Shown here: positions 63,205 through 64,000 of the stretch, piece by piece
Layout: each line of letters starts with the position of its first letter
How positions within the stretch are numbered: position 1 is the first letter of the stretch
Assembly (NCBI RefSeq): GCF_027244095.1
Contig: NC_069671.1
Span: 8,561,982 to 8,625,981, forward strand
From: Hemicordylus capensis
Taxonomy: Eukaryota > Chordata > Lepidosauria > Squamata > Cordylidae
Direction of reading: 5' to 3'
DNA length: 64,000 nucleotides
Translations under genes and position numbers: made by a program
Notes under the pieces: generated by a model
Told to the model about the DNA's origin: nothing
The model's input: only the letters and a program-made list of their open reading frames with translations
Databases searched by the model: none

Positions 63205-64000
63205 GTTATAAAAATGTACACTTTATTACACCTTCAGGTAGGATACATCACAAGTCCTTACAATCCTACTGGTCAAGTACAAATGTGGTTTTTTTCTCTC
63301 CTTTTTTTCTTCTAATATTCATAAAGATATTTACAAATCAAACTGGATTTCGAATACACTTTTGGCGTGAGAGTGGAGAGAGAGAGAGAGAGAGAGAGAG
63401 AGATATCGATCTAAATGTATGCCTTCACTTGAAATGGCCTCTGTTGACATAATTGATACCTGAAATGGCCTCTGTTGACTTAATCGATACCAGAACAGCC
63501 AGTGGGCTGCCGGGGGTGGGGTGGGGTTGTTCCTGAATTTTGCAAATCGACACCCCAATGCTTTTAACGCGATAAACATTTCCAGAGTAAAACTGAACAA
63601 TGCATTACAAAAATGGGCACGATCTACTGAGAACTGTCTCCTAGGCAAGTCCCACCAACAGGAATAGGAGACGCACCAGAAAGCAACCTGCTTGGGCTTG
63701 CTCGCTACGGAACCTATGCAGGAGCTATTCCCAGCGGCTTCTGCCCAATGCCTCCCATCCCTGCTGCACTGACTTTAACTATTTTGCTGCCTGCCAAGCA
63801 GCTCTCAGAAACACAGAGCAGGGGGTGTTTGGAACACAATATAAGCACAAACGGCAGAGCTCACCTTCCCGGTGAGGGTGTTGCAAGCATGTCATCTTCT
63901 ATAGCAGAGGTGCACAACTTTGGCCCACCTGCAAAAGCTCAAAAGCTGAATCTGAGTCTTTACAAAGTTTAGACTGAAGGTTCCGGGGTCTTCTCTCAGA
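63205..64000 (-). other. Probable 3' untranslated region of an unidentified minus-strand gene
   Basis: The minus strand reads as repeat-poor sequence ending in GGTGTAATAAAGTGTACATT, a good cleavage context. It includes a (CT)n tract at 63,376-63,403. No coding frame matches anything I know. In mammals EP400, DDX51 and NOC4L are neighbours, and EP400 points the same way as NOC4L, so the EP400 3' end is one guess. DDX51 should lie head-to-head with NOC4L but is not seen here. Confidence 0.45.
63222..63227 (-). promoter_or_regulatory. Polyadenylation signal AATAAA of the right-edge gene
   Basis: AATAAA on the minus strand within GTAATAAAGTG, downstream of at least 780 bases of unique-looking sequence. 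Confidence 0.5.

Overview
The window looks like nuclear DNA of a squamate reptile, most likely a lizard. The evidence is the repeat load: many SINEs with a 5S-rRNA-like head (the type catalogued as 5S-Sauria), tRNA-headed Sauria SINEs with an RTE/BovB-type tail, CR1/L2-type LINE tails, short hAT foldback elements, and a vertebrate gene with 15 compact exons. The species cannot be named from the sequence alone.

Layout. Bases 1-13,529 are one continuous tandem array of an 8-bp word (TACCTTTG and relatives). It runs in one orientation to about 7,478, then switches strand and runs as the reverse complement (GGTACAAA, later GGTCCAAA) to 13,529. It abuts a 94-bp hAT-type element and the reversed left arm of a larger hAT-like element (13,624-13,954); a right-arm copy of that element follows at 14,123-14,622. 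A second copy of the composite element lies at 38,858-40,744, inserted in a SINE. It carries a small (about 0.9 kb) version of the same array with the same internal strand switch. The giant array is therefore best read as an extreme expansion of a tandem repeat carried inside a transposon. From 14.6 to 46.8 kb I find no host gene. That stretch holds nested SINEs, LINE fragments, foldback DNA elements, several minisatellites (30-bp unit at 33.7-34.7 and inverted at 37.9-38.2 kb; 74/50-bp units at 35.2-35.7 kb) and repeat-free islands that might be conserved noncoding DNA.

The one recognisable gene is NOC4L (nucleolar complex protein 4 homologue, a 40S ribosome biogenesis factor), complete on the minus strand from 61,437 (ATG) to 46,861 (stop). 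I placed 15 coding exons by hand. Every junction is GT/AG, phases agree, and they add up to 1,554 nt, or 517 residues, against about 516 in the human protein as I remember it. A CpG-rich promoter lies upstream of exon 1 and an AATAAA signal just after the stop. SINEs and foldback elements fill its introns; one SINE ends exactly at the exon 3 splice donor. At the right edge (63.2-64.0 kb) an AATAAA on the minus strand suggests the 3' end of another minus-strand gene, which I cannot identify firmly.

Long open frames in the arrays are artefacts of a stop-free 8-bp repeat and are not reported as genes. No tRNA or rRNA genes, CRISPR arrays or retroviral elements were seen.
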